Assembly: GCA_018729555.1 (NCBI GenBank)
Contig: JAHHQG010000036.1
Span: 1-55,383 of the forward strand
Direction: 5' to 3'
Length of the DNA stretch: 55,383 bases
Source: Clostridiales bacterium
GTDB taxonomy: Bacteria; Bacillota; Sulfobacillia; RBS10-35
How positions within the stretch are numbered: position 1 is the first letter of the stretch; each line of letters opens with the position of its first letter. A program made the position numbers and the translations under genes. The notes under the pieces are model-generated. The model was not told the origin of the DNA and searched no databases. It saw only the letters and a program-made list of their open reading frames with translations. Shown piece by piece: positions 9,567 to 17,804 of the stretch.

Positions 9567-10490
9567 TTACTCAAACGGATCGGGAATGAGAAGCCGCTGG
9601 GCCTCGGCATCGCTCACCCCTGCATAGAGGTGGGCGGTGCCGTCGGGGTAACGGATGAGGCCGCCGGGGAAGACCACATCCCGGAGTTCCTTTCGTTTAG
9701 CAGGCCCCGGGAGGAAATCCTGCCGCTCGGCGATGATGCGGAGCTCCTCCCAGGTGAAAGTTTCCGGATCGAAGCGGAAAGCCATGGCATAGTAGTGGCG
9801 GAACAAGCCTTCCCGGCGGGCGATGTGGCCCAGAACCCCCAGCTTTCCGCCGGGGAGGCGATGGACCTCGTTGGCGCCTCCCCATTCGTCGGGGGCGAAG
9901 AGGCCTTCTAAGAGGGGGGCTTCCAGGATAGCTTCGAGGGTCAGGTGATCGAGGGAGGGCACGCGGGTGAATCCGATCGTTCCCAGCCCCGCAGGACCGC
10001 CCTGAGGCCGGGTGAAGACGCCCACTTGCCCGTCTTCCAGCTCTACCAGGCGGATGTCTTTCATGCCGTCGGGTCCGCGGAAGAAGGGGGTCAGGTGGAA
10101 AAGGTCCGGACCCCGGAAAAAGACCGTCCGGAACCAGAAGAAGTGGGGCGGCTTTCCCCGGGGATCGATGAAAGTCTCTACCCCGCCCACCACCAGCTCC
10201 CCTTGGATGAAGCTCACGAAGGGATCCTGGAGGGCCGGGATGGGCGCTTCCGGCAGGGGGCGCCAGGCGCCGTGGCGGAAGGTGAAAAAGAGGACCTCCG
10301 AATTTTCGCTGTAGCGCGCCTCCACCCTTCCCGCCAGGACCGTCAGGCCGGCCGTCTCGAAGGGAGCGGTGATGTTGTACACATCCCGCCCGGCCAGCCC
10401 CACGAAGGGGAGCTTTTCCGCCCGGGTCTGAAAGGTGCGCTGGCGCCAGGCCAAAAGATGGTCCGCCAGAGCCTTTCCCGAAGCCTGCAT
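9567..10490 (-). CDS. DUF1861 family protein (predicted beta-propeller)
   Basis: Family of unknown function with features of five-bladed propeller glycosidases or phosphorylases. 307 residues, no signal peptide. Characteristic stretches: GRDVYNITAPF near the N-terminus, VGGVETFIDPRG in the middle, GPDGMKDIRLVEL, DEWGGANEVHRLPGGKLGVLGHIA and YAGVSDAEAQR near the end. The ATG at 10490 is chosen over the in-frame 10535 because GAGGGGGG lies about seven bases before it. It is the downstream partner of the enoyl-CoA hydratase gene (51 bp away, same strand). A role on glycosides is a family-level guess only. Confidence 0.7.
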   Translation of the reverse strand: MQASGKALADHLLAWRQRTFQTRAEKLPFVGLAGRDVYNITAPFETAGLTVLAGRVEARYSENSEVLFFTFRHGAWRPLPEAPIPALQDPFVSFIQGELVVGGVETFIDPRGKPPHFFWFRTVFFRGPDLFHLTPFFRGPDGMKDIRLVELEDGQVGVFTRPQGGPAGLGTIGFTRVPSLDHLTLEAILEAPLLEGLFAPDEWGGANEVHRLPGGKLGVLGHIARREGLFRHYYAMAFRFDPETFTWEELRIIAERQDFLPGPAKRKELRDVVFPGGLIRYPDGTAHLYAGVSDAEAQRLLIPDPFE

Positions 10491-10541
10491 CCCATACCCC
10501 CCTCTAATGTGCCCAGCATATGGCGGCCGGGGCAAGGAAGT

Positions 10542-11333
10542 TCAAAAGCGGGGCGGCCTCTTTTCCCGGTGGGAGCGCAGCCCTTCCTGAACCTCTGGCC
10601 CCGTAAAGCCCAGAAATTCCAGGGCGGCCGAAGTATCGAAGAGGGCTCCGTGGGCTCGGAACCAGCCGTTGAGGGCGTACTTGGTGAAGCGGAGGGCGCT
10701 GGGGGCCCCTTGCAGGAGGCGGCGGGCCAGCTCCCTCGCTTTGGAAAGGACCTCGCCTTCCTCCACCGCCAGGGCCACCAGCCCCCAGCGGGCCGCCTCT
10801 TCCCCGGTGATGGGTTCGTTTAAGAGGAGATGGTACTTGGTCCGAGCCATCCCCATCAAAAGGGGCCAGATGAGGACGGCGTGGTCGCCTGCTGCGACCC
10901 CCAAGCGGGTGTGGCCATCGAGAAGGCGGGCCGTCTTGCTCACCACCGTGATGTCCGCCAGGAGGGCCACCGCCAACCCTGCGCCCACCGCTACTCCTTC
11001 CACCGCCGCCACCACCGGCTTGCTGCAATCCAGGAGGTTTTGCACCAGATCCCGGGCTTCCCAAAAGACCCTTTCCCGGGTGGCGTAATCGGCGGCGATG
11101 GCTTCCACCAGGGAAAAGTCTCCCCCCGACGAAAAATGGTCTCCGGAGCCCCGGATCAGGACTACCCGGATCTCCGGGTCCAGATGGATATCCTTCCAGA
11201 TGCGGCTGAGCTCCCCATGACCTTCGGCATCTAGGGAGTTGCGGGTTTCCGGGTTGTGGAGGATGATCTCGAGAAGGCCTTCTTCGGGCTCTTCCAGCAA
11301 GAGGCGCCGGTATTGCTGCCGCCAGCTTTTCAT
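10542..11333 (-). CDS. enoyl-CoA hydratase/isomerase family protein
   Basis: Crotonase-fold CoA enzyme, 263 residues. The oxyanion-hole segments are SSGGDFSLVEAI (about residues 67-79) and AVEGVAVGAGLAVALLADI (about 110-128); then LGVAAGDHAVLIWPLLMGMARTKY and the C-terminal helix. The usual two hydratase glutamates are not clearly placed: the second site reads LGVAAGDH. The protein could therefore be an isomerase, hydrolase or decarboxylase of the family. It diverges from hutI with an 80-bp gap, and DUF1861 follows on the same strand. Confidence 0.85.
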   Translation of the reverse strand: MKSWRQQYRRLLLEEPEEGLLEIILHNPETRNSLDAEGHGELSRIWKDIHLDPEIRVVLIRGSGDHFSSGGDFSLVEAIAADYATRERVFWEARDLVQNLLDCSKPVVAAVEGVAVGAGLAVALLADITVVSKTARLLDGHTRLGVAAGDHAVLIWPLLMGMARTKYHLLLNEPITGEEAARWGLVALAVEEGEVLSKARELARRLLQGAPSALRFTKYALNGWFRAHGALFDTSAALEFLGFTGPEVQEGLRSHREKRPPRF

Positions 11334-11412
11334 GGGTTCCCCCCTTTAGGCCCATGGTACCGGAAAGGAGGGGAAGGAGCTTTCGCCTCCCGCGGCGAAG
11401 ACAAGGGACCGT

Positions 11413-12693
11413 ATGGTGGATGCCGATTTTCTTTTGACGGGCATCGGGCAGCTCTGCACCATGGCTCCCGAGGGGGCAGGGGAAGGCCCTCTGGCAGGCC
11501 CCTTCCAAGGACGGGTGGGAGCCATCGACGGAGCGGCGGTGGCGGCCTATCGGGGTCGTTTGGTGGCCGTCGGGAAAGAGGAGGAGGTCCTGGCGCGGGT
11601 GAGGGTGCTCCCCCGGGCTACCGTTCTCCATGCCCGGGGACGCCTGGTGACCCCAGGCATGGTGGATAGCCACACCCACCTTTGCTTTGCCGGGTGGCGA
11701 GCGGAAGAGTTTTCCCTGCGGGTCCAGGGAGCCGATTACCTGGAGATCCTGCAGAAGGGAGGAGGCATCCTCCAGACGGTCCAGGCTACCCGCCGCGCGT
11801 CGGAAGAGGAGCTGGTGGTCACCTTGAAAGAAAGGGCCCTTCAGGCCCTCCGCCAGGGGGTGACCACCATCGAGGTGAAATCGGGCTACGGCCTTTCGTG
11901 GGAAGCGGAGCGAAAGCAGCTTCGGGCCATCCGGCGGGTGAAGGAGGAGCTGCGGGGCCGCATGGATGTGGTGGCCACCTTCTTGGGGGCCCATGCGGTG
12001 CCTCCGGAGTACCGCGGGAAAGGGAGCGAGTATGCCCGAAAGGTGGCGGAGGAAATGGTACCCCGGGTGGCGGCGGAAGGATGGGCCGACTTCGTGGACG
12101 TCTTTTGCGAGAAGGGTGTCTTCTCTGTCGATGAATCCCGCCTCATCCTGGAGGCAGCCGCCAAGGAGGGCTTGGGGCGAAAGATCCATGCCGATGAAGT
12201 CCATCCCTTGGGGGGGACCCGCCTGGCGGCGGAGGTGGGGGCGGTGTCGGCCGACCACCTGGTGGCCACCACCCGGGAGGACATGGCCCTTCTCCGCGAG
12301 GCGGGGGTGGTGGCCTGCCTCTTGCCCGCCACCTCCTTCTTCCTGATGAAAGAGGCCCATGCCCCTGCTCGCACCTTCATCGATGAGGGGGTCCCGGTGG
12401 CCCTCGCCACCGATATGAACCCGGGGACCCAGCCCAATCCTTCACTTCTCGCCACCATGACCCTGGGCTGCCTTCTCTACCGCATGACCCCCGAAGAGGT
12501 TCTGGTGGCCGTCACCCGCAACGCTGCCGCGGCTCTGGGGTTTCTCCAGGATCGGGGGAGCGTGGAGGAGGGGAAGAAAGCCGATCTTGTGATCTGGGAT
12601 TGTCCGACGTACCATCACCTCCCGTACCGCTGGGGCGTCAACCTGGCGGCGGTGGTCATCAAGGAAGGCCAGGTGGTCGTGGATGAAGGGTGA
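11413..12693 (+). CDS. hutI: imidazolonepropionase
   Basis: Third step of histidine degradation: hydrolyses 4-imidazolone-5-propionate to N-formimino-L-glutamate. Cytoplasmic amidohydrolase-superfamily enzyme of 426 residues. Metal site VDSHTHLCFAGWRAEEF, EVKSGYGLSWEAE, TFLGAHAVPPEYRG, KIHADEVHPLGG, and ATDMNPGTQPNPSL with the conserved Asp and substrate loop. The last 11 bp overlap hutG, indicating a coupled hutI-hutG unit. The N-terminal 45 residues are longer and more glycine-rich than usual. Confidence 0.97.
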   Translation: MVDADFLLTGIGQLCTMAPEGAGEGPLAGPFQGRVGAIDGAAVAAYRGRLVAVGKEEEVLARVRVLPRATVLHARGRLVTPGMVDSHTHLCFAGWRAEEFSLRVQGADYLEILQKGGGILQTVQATRRASEEELVVTLKERALQALRQGVTTIEVKSGYGLSWEAERKQLRAIRRVKEELRGRMDVVATFLGAHAVPPEYRGKGSEYARKVAEEMVPRVAAEGWADFVDVFCEKGVFSVDESRLILEAAAKEGLGRKIHADEVHPLGGTRLAAEVGAVSADHLVATTREDMALLREAGVVACLLPATSFFLMKEAHAPARTFIDEGVPVALATDMNPGTQPNPSLLATMTLGCLLYRMTPEEVLVAVTRNAAAALGFLQDRGSVEEGKKADLVIWDCPTYHHLPYRWGVNLAAVVIKEGQVVVDEG

Positions 12694-13630
12694 GCTGGGC
12701 CTTCCGTATACCGGGGTGGCCACCTTTCTGGGGGCTCCCATGGGACGGCCGGAAGATCTCCGGCAGGGCTCTGTCGGCGTGCTGGGCGTTCCCTGGGACA
12801 GCGGGGTGGGCTTTCGGCCCGGGGCGAGGGCTGCTCCCCGGGCCCTTCGCCATGCCTCCATGCGGTATCGCCTGGGGCAAAAGGGTTTCTTCGACGTGGA
12901 AGAGGAGCGGTATCGCTTGAGGGACGTCCACCTCTTAGATCTGGGGGACGTGGACATCCTCTACTTGGATGTGGAAGAGACCTTTTCCCGGGTGACGGAG
13001 GCCGTCAAAGCCATCGCCGCCCGAAAGGCCATCCCCCTTGTCTTGGGGGGCGATCACTCCATCACCTTTCCGGCGGTGCGGGGCCTCCTGGAGGCCGACA
13101 CCGTCTCGGAGCTTTTCATCGTCCAGTTTGACGCCCACCTGGATTTTCGCCATGAGGTCCATGGGGTGCGCCTTGCCAACTCCAGCCCCATCCGCCGCAT
13201 CTCGGAGCTGGAAGGGGTGAGGGGCGGGGTGAATTTCGGCGTTCGGGGCTGGCGGACGTCGGAAGACGATTACCGCCAGGCCATCGCCCGGGGTTTTCAG
13301 CCGGTGCTGGCAAAAGCCATTCACCGGCAGGACCGAGAGGGTCGGCTGGAGGAACTCCTGGACCTTGTGCCCCCAGGCATTCCCCTCTACGTCACCTTGG
13401 ACATCGACGGCATCGATCCGTCGTTGGCCCCGGGGACGGGGAGCCCGGAACCGGAAGGCCTCACCTACACCCAGGTCAAAACCCTCTTGCGCGCCCTCGG
13501 CCGCCAGAACCCCATCGCGGGGATAGACCTGGTGGAAGTGAACCCCTACTTCGATCCCACGGAGCGGACCCTGCTGGTGGGGGTAGCCCTTCTCCTGGAA
13601 GCCCTCACGGCGGCTCTGGACCGCATCTGA
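12683..13630 (+). CDS. hutG: formimidoylglutamase (arginase/agmatinase family)
   Basis: Ureohydrolase-fold enzyme of 315 residues with the binuclear Mn site: GGDHSITFP, QFDAHLDFRHE and TLDIDGIDPSLAPGTGSPEP. In this context (overlapping hutI, downstream of hutU) it most likely converts N-formimino-L-glutamate to glutamate and formamide. By sequence alone agmatinase is the alternative, so the call rests on neighbourhood. The ATG at 12683 lies within the hutI 3' end. Confidence 0.88.
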   Translation: MKGELGLPYTGVATFLGAPMGRPEDLRQGSVGVLGVPWDSGVGFRPGARAAPRALRHASMRYRLGQKGFFDVEEERYRLRDVHLLDLGDVDILYLDVEETFSRVTEAVKAIAARKAIPLVLGGDHSITFPAVRGLLEADTVSELFIVQFDAHLDFRHEVHGVRLANSSPIRRISELEGVRGGVNFGVRGWRTSEDDYRQAIARGFQPVLAKAIHRQDREGRLEELLDLVPPGIPLYVTLDIDGIDPSLAPGTGSPEPEGLTYTQVKTLLRALGRQNPIAGIDLVEVNPYFDPTERTLLVGVALLLEALTAALDRI

Positions 13631-13649
13631 CCCTCCCTATCCGGTAGGC

Positions 13650-13664
13650 CCTGCCGGTGGCAGG
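13650..13664. promoter_or_regulatory. short inverted repeat between hutG and the DHA2 exporter
   Basis: CCTGCC-GGT-GGCAGG is a perfect 6-bp inverted repeat 20 bp after the hutG stop. No T-run follows, so it is a weak terminator at best. It overlaps a possible -35 (GTGGCA) 18 bp from a TATACT at 13681-13686, so it could be an operator for the exporter gene. Low certainty. Confidence 0.3.
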
Positions 13665-13732
13665 CGGGCTTGGCTCTCCGTATACTTAGAAATTGTTTGA
13701 GTCTCGAACCATTACGAAAAGAGGGACCTAAC

Positions 13733-15379
13733 GTGGGCAACTGGCAGACCACCAACCGGATCACCGGCGAGAAGCGCTGGTGGGCGCTGGCGGCCGTGAT
13801 GCTCTCCATGTTCTTCTCGGCCCTCAACCAGACGACGGTCACCACGGCCATGCCGACCATCATCAGCGATCTGCAGGGGTTTAGCCTCTACGCCTGGGTT
13901 TTCACCGCCTTTACCCTGGCGGTGACGGCCACCATGCCCATCTACGGAAAGCTCTCCGACGTCTACGGGAGGAAACCCTTCTACGTCTTCGGGCTGGTGG
14001 TGTTCCTCATCGGCTCGGCCTTGAGCGGCCGTGCCCAATCCATGTCCATGCTCATCTTCGCGCGGGTCATCCAGGGCATCGGCGGAGGCGCCATGATGAG
14101 CATGCCGCGGGCCACAGTGGGAGATATCTTCAACCCCAGGGAGAGGGGCCGCTGGATGGGGGCCCTCATGGGGATCTTTGGCATCGCCACCCTGATTGGT
14201 CCCGGGGTCGGCGGCTGGATCACCGACCACTGGGGCTGGCGATGGGTGTTCTACGTCAACATGCCGGTGGCGCTGGTGGCGTTGGCGTTGGTGATCTACG
14301 CCCTTCCGCGGGTCCGTACGGGTCAAACCTACCATCTGGACTGGCTGGGGAGCCTTCTCCTGGTGTCGGGGCTTTTGCCCATGCTGCTTGGCTTTACGTG
14401 GGCCGGAACCACTTACCCCTGGCTCTCCCGCGAGATCCTGGGCCTCTTCGCCCTCTCGGCGGTCCTTCTCACCCTCTTTGTTTGGGTGGAGCGCCGTTCC
14501 CCGGAGCCCATCATCCACATGGATATCTTCCGCAACCCTGTCTTCAGCTCCACCATGGTGATCGGGCTTTTTATCTCCATGGCCATGTTCGGCTCCATGA
14601 TGTTCCTCCCCCTCTTCGTTCAGGGGGCTCTCGGTATGAAAGCCGCCAGCTCGGGCTACATCATGACCCCCATGATGCTCTCGTTCATCGCCGGTTCCGT
14701 CATCGCCGGGCAGGTCATGACCCGCACGGGCCGCTATAAGATTCTCACCCTGGTGGGGGGCCTTTTGACATCCGCCGGAGCTTACCTCCTGACCTTCCTG
14801 GATGCCTCTTCCACTTGGGAGATGGTTGTCCGGGACATGATGGTCATGGGCGTGGGGATCGGGCTCATCATGCCGGTGCTGGGTACCGTGGTGCAAAACG
14901 CCTTCCCCTACCGGATGATGGGGACCGTCAACGCCACTCAGCAGACGGCCAACAACATCGGAGGCGCCATTGCGGCACCTATCTTGGGAAGCGTCGTTGC
15001 GTCCAGGTTTTCCACGGAGTTGGGGAAGCGGCTTCCGGCGCCTTTGGTGCAGGTGATGCAGAACCTTCCGGAAGACCAACAGAAGGTGTTTGCCGATCCC
15101 CAAGGATTGGTGAGCACCTTCGGCCAGGAGGCCATCAAGGTGAAATTCCAGGCCTTCGGCCCCCAGGGAATGGCCCTTTACGATCAGTTCATCCAGGCGG
15201 TGAGGGAAGCCCTGGCCGCCGCCATGACGCCGCTCTTCTGGATGGCCCTGACCTTTGCCGTTGCGGCTTTTGTGGCTTCCCTTTTCCTCAAGGAGATCCC
15301 CCTCCGGCAAGAGGATTACTACCGGGAGGATACAGCCCGGCCGGACGAAAGGGAGCCCTTGGGATCGGTCGGGGAGTAA
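13733..15379 (+). CDS. DHA2-family MFS multidrug exporter (EmrB/QacA type, 14 TM)
   Basis: Proton-coupled drug exporter of the cytoplasmic membrane, 548 residues. Motif A KLSDVYGRKPFYVFG in loop 2-3, motif C-like GIATLIGPGVGGWITDHWGWRW, and about 14 hydrophobic segments ending near FAVAAFVASLFL. A large insert before the last segment (about residues 415-480) is a usual DHA2 feature. The start is GTG 13733 with AGAGGGA upstream; an upstream frame to 13670 lacks a ribosome site. It stands alone between hutG and a strong terminator. Substrate unknown. Confidence 0.93.
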   Translation: MGNWQTTNRITGEKRWWALAAVMLSMFFSALNQTTVTTAMPTIISDLQGFSLYAWVFTAFTLAVTATMPIYGKLSDVYGRKPFYVFGLVVFLIGSALSGRAQSMSMLIFARVIQGIGGGAMMSMPRATVGDIFNPRERGRWMGALMGIFGIATLIGPGVGGWITDHWGWRWVFYVNMPVALVALALVIYALPRVRTGQTYHLDWLGSLLLVSGLLPMLLGFTWAGTTYPWLSREILGLFALSAVLLTLFVWVERRSPEPIIHMDIFRNPVFSSTMVIGLFISMAMFGSMMFLPLFVQGALGMKAASSGYIMTPMMLSFIAGSVIAGQVMTRTGRYKILTLVGGLLTSAGAYLLTFLDASSTWEMVVRDMMVMGVGIGLIMPVLGTVVQNAFPYRMMGTVNATQQTANNIGGAIAAPILGSVVASRFSTELGKRLPAPLVQVMQNLPEDQQKVFADPQGLVSTFGQEAIKVKFQAFGPQGMALYDQFIQAVREALAAAMTPLFWMALTFAVAAFVASLFLKEIPLRQEDYYREDTARPDEREPLGSVGE

Positions 15380-15382
15380 CGG

Positions 15383-15411
15383 AAAAGCCCGGGCTCAACG
15401 CCCGGGCTTTT
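15383..15411 (+). terminator. Rho-independent terminator after the DHA2 exporter
   Basis: A perfect 12-bp stem, AAAAGCCCGGGC / GCCCGGGCTTTT, with loop TCAAC starts 4 bp after the exporter stop codon. The A- and T-rich stem ends make it work in either direction. Confidence 0.93.
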
Positions 15412-15945
15412 CAACAGAGCCAGAGGGTGGAGAGGCGGCCCCCTCACCCTCCGGCTTGCGCGAAAGAGGGTTAAAAGGGAAAACCCGGATGATCTCCACC
15501 ACCCCCTTGCTCGCTTGTAAAGGTTCTTGCACCTCCTACAGTTAACATAAGATGTTCCGTTGTCAAGTCCTTGGCGCGAAGGTTGCTGCCGTTCTGCAAC
15601 AAGGGTGTCGCCGCTGCCGACACCCCGCGGGGTCAAATCGGTTCCGGCCCAGGCGCGCCGGTGATCGGGGTCTCCCGGCCACGGGGGCGCACAGTATGCA
15701 CCCCCTTGGCATAGGTGAACGGCTCGTTCACCCCGCGGAACGATGTCAGTCGTGCTGATACCCGCGCGTCGGCCCCTCTCAGACGAGCCGCACCCGCTCC
15801 CACCTGCCGCAAATGGTTGCTGTCAATAAGTGGGGTGGAGAAGGATGAAGGCGGCAGGAGGACCAACGCTTCTGGTGATACGGATACAAGAAGGAGGCCT
15901 CTTGCCGCTTCGCTCCTTCTGCATCGCCCCAATCCTCGTTATCGC
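15412..15945. other. non-coding stretch, no supported gene
   Basis: About 530 bp without a convincing gene on either strand. It marks the step from the host-like composition on its left to the higher-GC lipid operon on its right. A minus-strand TTGACA (15566-15561) and a downstream AGGAGG (minus, near 15537-15532) are visible, but only a ~20-codon frame follows and the -10 is poor. A minus-strand frame contains GVNEPFTYA, faintly like a PriA N-terminus, too weak to call. Confidence 0.5.
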
Positions 15946-15974
15946 TTGACGGTAGGCCCGACCGCGGGTACGCT
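15946..15974 (+). promoter_or_regulatory. sigma-A type promoter of the decayed regulator/lipid operon
   Basis: TTGACG at 15946-15951 and TACGCT at 15969-15974 are separated by 17 bp, 27 bp upstream of the GTG at 16002. It may still drive the downstream fabH operon through the broken gene. Confidence 0.5.
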
Positions 15975-16001
15975 TAGGTACGAAATTTGGGTCTTTTGGG
16001 G

Positions 16002-16695
16002 GTGAACAAGGCGGCACTCACTGGACACCGCAACCAGGTCCCGAAGAAGCTGATCGACCTATACCGGCGGACGAACCTGCCCGTCCACTATGAGAGCGTC
16101 GCCGAGGCGCTCGCTGTTAGCCAGTGGATGGCCTGCTCCATGCTGAAAGAAGGCGAAAAGCCGGTGTACGTACGGCGGCATGATGCCGTGACGCGCGACG
16201 AGGTCGGGGACTCGGTGATCGTCTTCACCGCCATGGCCGATGGGGAAAGGCTCGTCGCGCGCCCGGGTGTTCCTTGCCGGTTCCGAGGACCGGGACGCCG
16301 CGAAGGCCCGGATCTTGGGCCTTCCGGGCCCGTTGCGGGGCAGGCGCCCCGGCGAGGCTATACAGAAGCTATTTCAGGGGCTGCCGAAGGTGGAGTCCCG
16401 GGGCAGGTTTTGGGCGCACCTCCTGGCTCTCCTGATCCCGTACGTCCGCGGGTTGGGGGAGGGGACGGCGCGGTTGGTGGAGGGGCTCGTCAGGTCGGCC
16501 CCGGGGGCCGAGATGCGGCTTATCATGTCCGTGGGGGTTGTCGTCGGGACGGTGATCCAGAGCCCGAGCCACAACCTAAGCCTCGAGCCCTTGGAGATGG
16601 TCGGCCGGTTTCGGGGCTAGGTGCGGGACCTCGATCCCGGGGAGCAGGAGATACTCGAGCGGCGCCTCGACCATGCCCTGGGAGAACCTGCGTAA
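16002..16695 (+). pseudogene. decayed winged-helix regulator gene upstream of the fabH operon
   Basis: The intact form would be a ~230-residue DNA-binding protein. The N-terminal part reads KKLIDLYRRTNLPVHYESV followed by AEALAVSQWMACSML, a helix-turn-helix. The C-terminal part contains AIQKLFQGLPKVES, RLVEGLVRSAPGAEMRL and LSLEPLEMVGRF. I recall such proteins as regulators next to FabH-like genes in Bacillota; this is memory, not a search. The gene is broken: the frame changes by one base around 16255-16266, and an in-frame TAG at 16618 is followed by readable coding sequence (VRDLDPGEQEILERRLDHAL) up to a TAA at 16693-16695. Start GTG 16002. The next gene begins 95 bp downstream. Confidence 0.72.
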
Positions 16696-16789
16696 CCTCT
16701 CCTTTTGCCCCGTTTCAAGCAAGAGGGCTCTTGCGTCGATTTTTTGGGTTTTATAGGTCGGCACAGCCCGCGTCGCCAGCGGAGGTACC

Positions 16790-17782
16790 ATGAGCGCGCA
16801 CGGGGTGACTGTCCTGGGAGTGGGAGCGGCGGTACCGGAGCGGGTGATCACCAACGACGACCTTGCCGCCTTCCTGGACACCAGTGACGAGTGGATCATC
16901 CGGCGGACGGGGATCCGGGAGCGGCGCATCGCCGGGCCGGAGCTGGCCACGTCCGACCTGGCGGTCCAGGCAGCTCGGCAGGCGCTGCAGAGCGCCGGAG
17001 TTGACGCCGCAGATCTGGACCTCATCCTCGTCGCCACCAGCACGCCCGATCAGTGGATGCCTTCCACCGCCGCCCTTGTGCAGGATGCGCTGGGTGCCAG
17101 CCGGGCCGCTGCCCTGGACGTAAACGCCGCCTGTGCCGGGTTCGCCTACGCGGTGGCCGCCGGGGGCCAGTTCGTGCTGACCGGAACGTATCGCACGGTT
17201 CTGGTGATCGGGGCGGACCTGATGTCCCGCGTCGTGGACTGGTCAGACCGCAGCACCGCCGTGCTGTTCGGGGATGGGGCCGGTGCCGTCGTGCTGGGTG
17301 CAAGTCGGGGTCCGGCCCTCATTCACTGCATCCTGGGGGCGGACGGCTCAGGAGCCCGCCTCCTCGAGATCCCGGCGGGGGGCTCACGGATGCCTGCGAG
17401 CACCGAGACCGTGCGCGACCGGCTTCACGCCATCCGGATGCAAGGGAGAGAAGTGTTCCGCTTCGGCGTGGAGATCCTGGTACGGTCTCTGCGGGAAGCA
17501 ACCGCGGAGGCCGGAGTGCGGCTCGAGGACCTGACCCTCATCATCCCGCACCAGGCCAACATCCGGATCATCCAGGCGGCCGCTGAGCGGCTGGGGCTGC
17601 CGGTAGACCGCTTCTGGGCCAACGTGGATAGCTTTGGCAACACTTCGGCCGCATCCATCCCGCTCGCACTGGCGGAAGCTGTCTCCTCCGGGCGTGTGCG
17701 GCACGGGGACCTCTTGGCCTTCGTCGGGTTCGGAGCGGGGCTCACGTGGGGTGTAAACCTCGTCACGTGGGGCGGTGGGTGA
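16790..17782 (+). CDS. 3-oxoacyl-ACP synthase III (FabH) family protein
   Basis: Thiolase-fold condensing enzyme, 330 residues, cytoplasmic. The catalytic triad is complete: Cys in DVNAACAGFAYAV, His in IIPHQANIRIIQ, Asn in SFGNTSAASIPLAL. N-terminal SDEWIIRRTGIRERRIA is the FabH signature. ATG 16790 is preceded by GGAGGT. It heads an operon with a patatin phospholipase, a glycosyltransferase and a DedA-type protein, so it may be a dedicated paralogue for a special lipid rather than the housekeeping initiator; whether the genome has another fabH cannot be seen here. Codons are almost all G- or C-ending, unlike flanking host genes. Confidence 0.93.
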   Translation: MSAHGVTVLGVGAAVPERVITNDDLAAFLDTSDEWIIRRTGIRERRIAGPELATSDLAVQAARQALQSAGVDAADLDLILVATSTPDQWMPSTAALVQDALGASRAAALDVNAACAGFAYAVAAGGQFVLTGTYRTVLVIGADLMSRVVDWSDRSTAVLFGDGAGAVVLGASRGPALIHCILGADGSGARLLEIPAGGSRMPASTETVRDRLHAIRMQGREVFRFGVEILVRSLREATAEAGVRLEDLTLIIPHQANIRIIQAAAERLGLPVDRFWANVDSFGNTSAASIPLALAEAVSSGRVRHGDLLAFVGFGAGLTWGVNLVTWGGG

Positions 17783-17804
17783 GACAACAGGAGGTGCTCA
17801 CGTC

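Noticed and set aside
10504-12360. 618-residue minus-strand frame
   Set aside because: Overlaps the hydratase and hutI genes in other frames; no recognisable domain.
13712-15310. 532-residue minus-strand frame
   Set aside because: Antisense of the DHA2 exporter, with the same His/Gly/Asp-rich shadow composition.
15633-15932. Possible PriA N-terminal remnant (GVNEPFTYA) on the minus strand
   Set aside because: The match is under ten residues, in a frame with no other PriA feature.
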